NCBI GenBank assembly: GCA_030621085.1
Contig: JAUXIJ010000023.1
Coordinates: forward strand, 1-42,369
Source of the DNA: Candidatus Cloacimonadota bacterium
GTDB taxonomy: Bacteria > Cloacimonadota > Cloacimonadia > Cloacimonadales > TCS61
DNA: 42,369 bases
Reading direction: 5' to 3'
Shown here: positions 42,023 to 42,369 of the stretch, in pieces
Layout: the number at the start of each line of letters is the position of its first letter
Position numbering within the stretch: position 1 is the stretch's first letter
Program-made: the position numbers and the translations under genes
Notes under the pieces: generated by a model
What the model saw: only the letters and a program-made list of their open reading frames with translations
The model's database searches: none
Told to the model about the DNA's origin: nothing

Positions 42023-42369
42023 ATGGATAATCCAGAAAATGTTTTAATTATCGGTTCTGGTGTGGCTGGAATGGAAGCAAGTTTGATGCTTTCCAAAGCA
42101 GGTAAGAAAGTATATCTCGTTGAAAATCTTCCCATAATTGGCGGGAAGATAATCAAGAATGAGGAATCATTTCCCAATATGGATTGCTCAACCTGTCTTG
42201 TTGCACCGATCCAGCAGGATATACTTCAGGATGCAAATATTGAAGTTCTGACCTTGAGCACTGTGGAAAAAGTAACCGGTAAACCGGGAGATTTTAAAGT
42301 CACTGTCAGGAAGAAAGCACGATATGTGAGCTTGGAAGCTTGTCTTGGCTGCGGGGCGTGTTATCCTGT
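42023..42369 (+). CDS. hdrA: Heterodisulfide reductase subunit A-like flavoprotein (5' part, cut by window edge)
   Basis: 115 codons are present. VLIIGSGVAGMEASLMLSKAGKKVYLVEN is a classic FAD-binding Rossmann GxGxxG start. FPNMDCSTCLVAPIQQ is the HdrA cysteine motif, and CLGCGACYP begins a ferredoxin-type [4Fe-4S] site just before the edge. HdrA is the flavin-based bifurcating subunit that, with HdrBC and MvhADG, couples H2 oxidation to ferredoxin and disulfide or other reduction. It starts ~80 bases after mvhD with AAGGA before the ATG. Whether HdrBC or hydrogenase genes follow is not visible. Confidence 0.92.
   Translation, partial: MDNPENVLIIGSGVAGMEASLMLSKAGKKVYLVENLPIIGGKIIKNEESFPNMDCSTCLVAPIQQDILQDANIEVLTLSTVEKVTGKPGDFKVTVRKKARYVSLEACLGCGACYP

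Overview
The window looks like a chromosomal segment of an uncultured anaerobe of the FCB superphylum, most likely Candidatus Cloacimonadota. This is inferred from several secreted proteins that end in the same NYPNPFNPETKI-type, FlgD-Ig-like C-terminal module, from outer-membrane barrels, from a rich anaerobic hydrogenase/heterodisulfide-reductase gene set, and from AT-rich DNA with many small intergenic palindromes. No marker gene fixes the taxonomy.

Layout. (1) 1-3.95 kb, plus strand: surface proteins (end of a sorting-domain protein, a large beta-helix protein, a small exported protein). (2) 4.0-8.5 kb, minus strand: one very long signalling gene (receiver, PAS, GAF, HD-GYP) cut in frame by a single TAG. 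(3) 8.5-16.7 kb, minus strand: a PDZ/radical-SAM protein, an AI-2E-type membrane protein, a secreted protein, a TPR lipoprotein, a DUF6602-like protein, an outer-membrane barrel and a fibronectin-III lipoprotein. (4) 16.9-19.1 kb, minus strand: rpmA, rplU and rng. (5) 19.2-19.7 kb, plus strand: a tRNA cluster (fMet, a decayed tRNA, a CAU tRNA, Arg-UCU, His-GUG). (6) 19.9-28.1 kb, minus strand: a tightly packed surface-glycan operon (membrane protein, WecE-like aminotransferase, WbqC, NeuD-like acyltransferase, GT2, flippase-like protein) led by nadA, with a PaaK/CapK-like ligase upstream. (7) 28.2-29.6 kb: a MaoC hydratase / CitE-like lyase pair. (8) 29.7-40.6 kb, minus strand: the [NiFe]-hydrogenase maturation set hypF-C-D-E-A, then an accessory patch with an Mrr-like nuclease and an msrA remnant, then nikR-fmdE-hypB. 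(9) 40.8 kb to the end, plus strand: dsrE-like, tusA-like, mvhD and hdrA (cut by the window edge).

How it fits together. The Hyp proteins build the NiFe(CN)2CO site. NikR, with a good operator at its own promoter, would tie the nikR-fmdE-hypB part to nickel supply. MvhD and HdrA are the electron-transfer and flavin-bifurcating subunits that usually work with such a hydrogenase. The hydrogenase structural genes are not in the window, so they must lie to the right or elsewhere if present.

The strongest special signals are: mvhD needs an in-frame TGA to be read as selenocysteine and carries a SECIS-like hairpin just after it; one TAG interrupts the giant HD-GYP sensor; a NikR operator GTGTTAC-N13-GTAACAC sits at nikR; NadA appears to lack its third cluster cysteine; an msrA 3' remnant abuts an Mrr-like nuclease gene; a decayed initiator-tRNA copy lies in the tRNA cluster; and several families of interspersed intergenic repeats are concentrated around the hyp genes. 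I found no CRISPR array, transposase, integrase or prophage gene.
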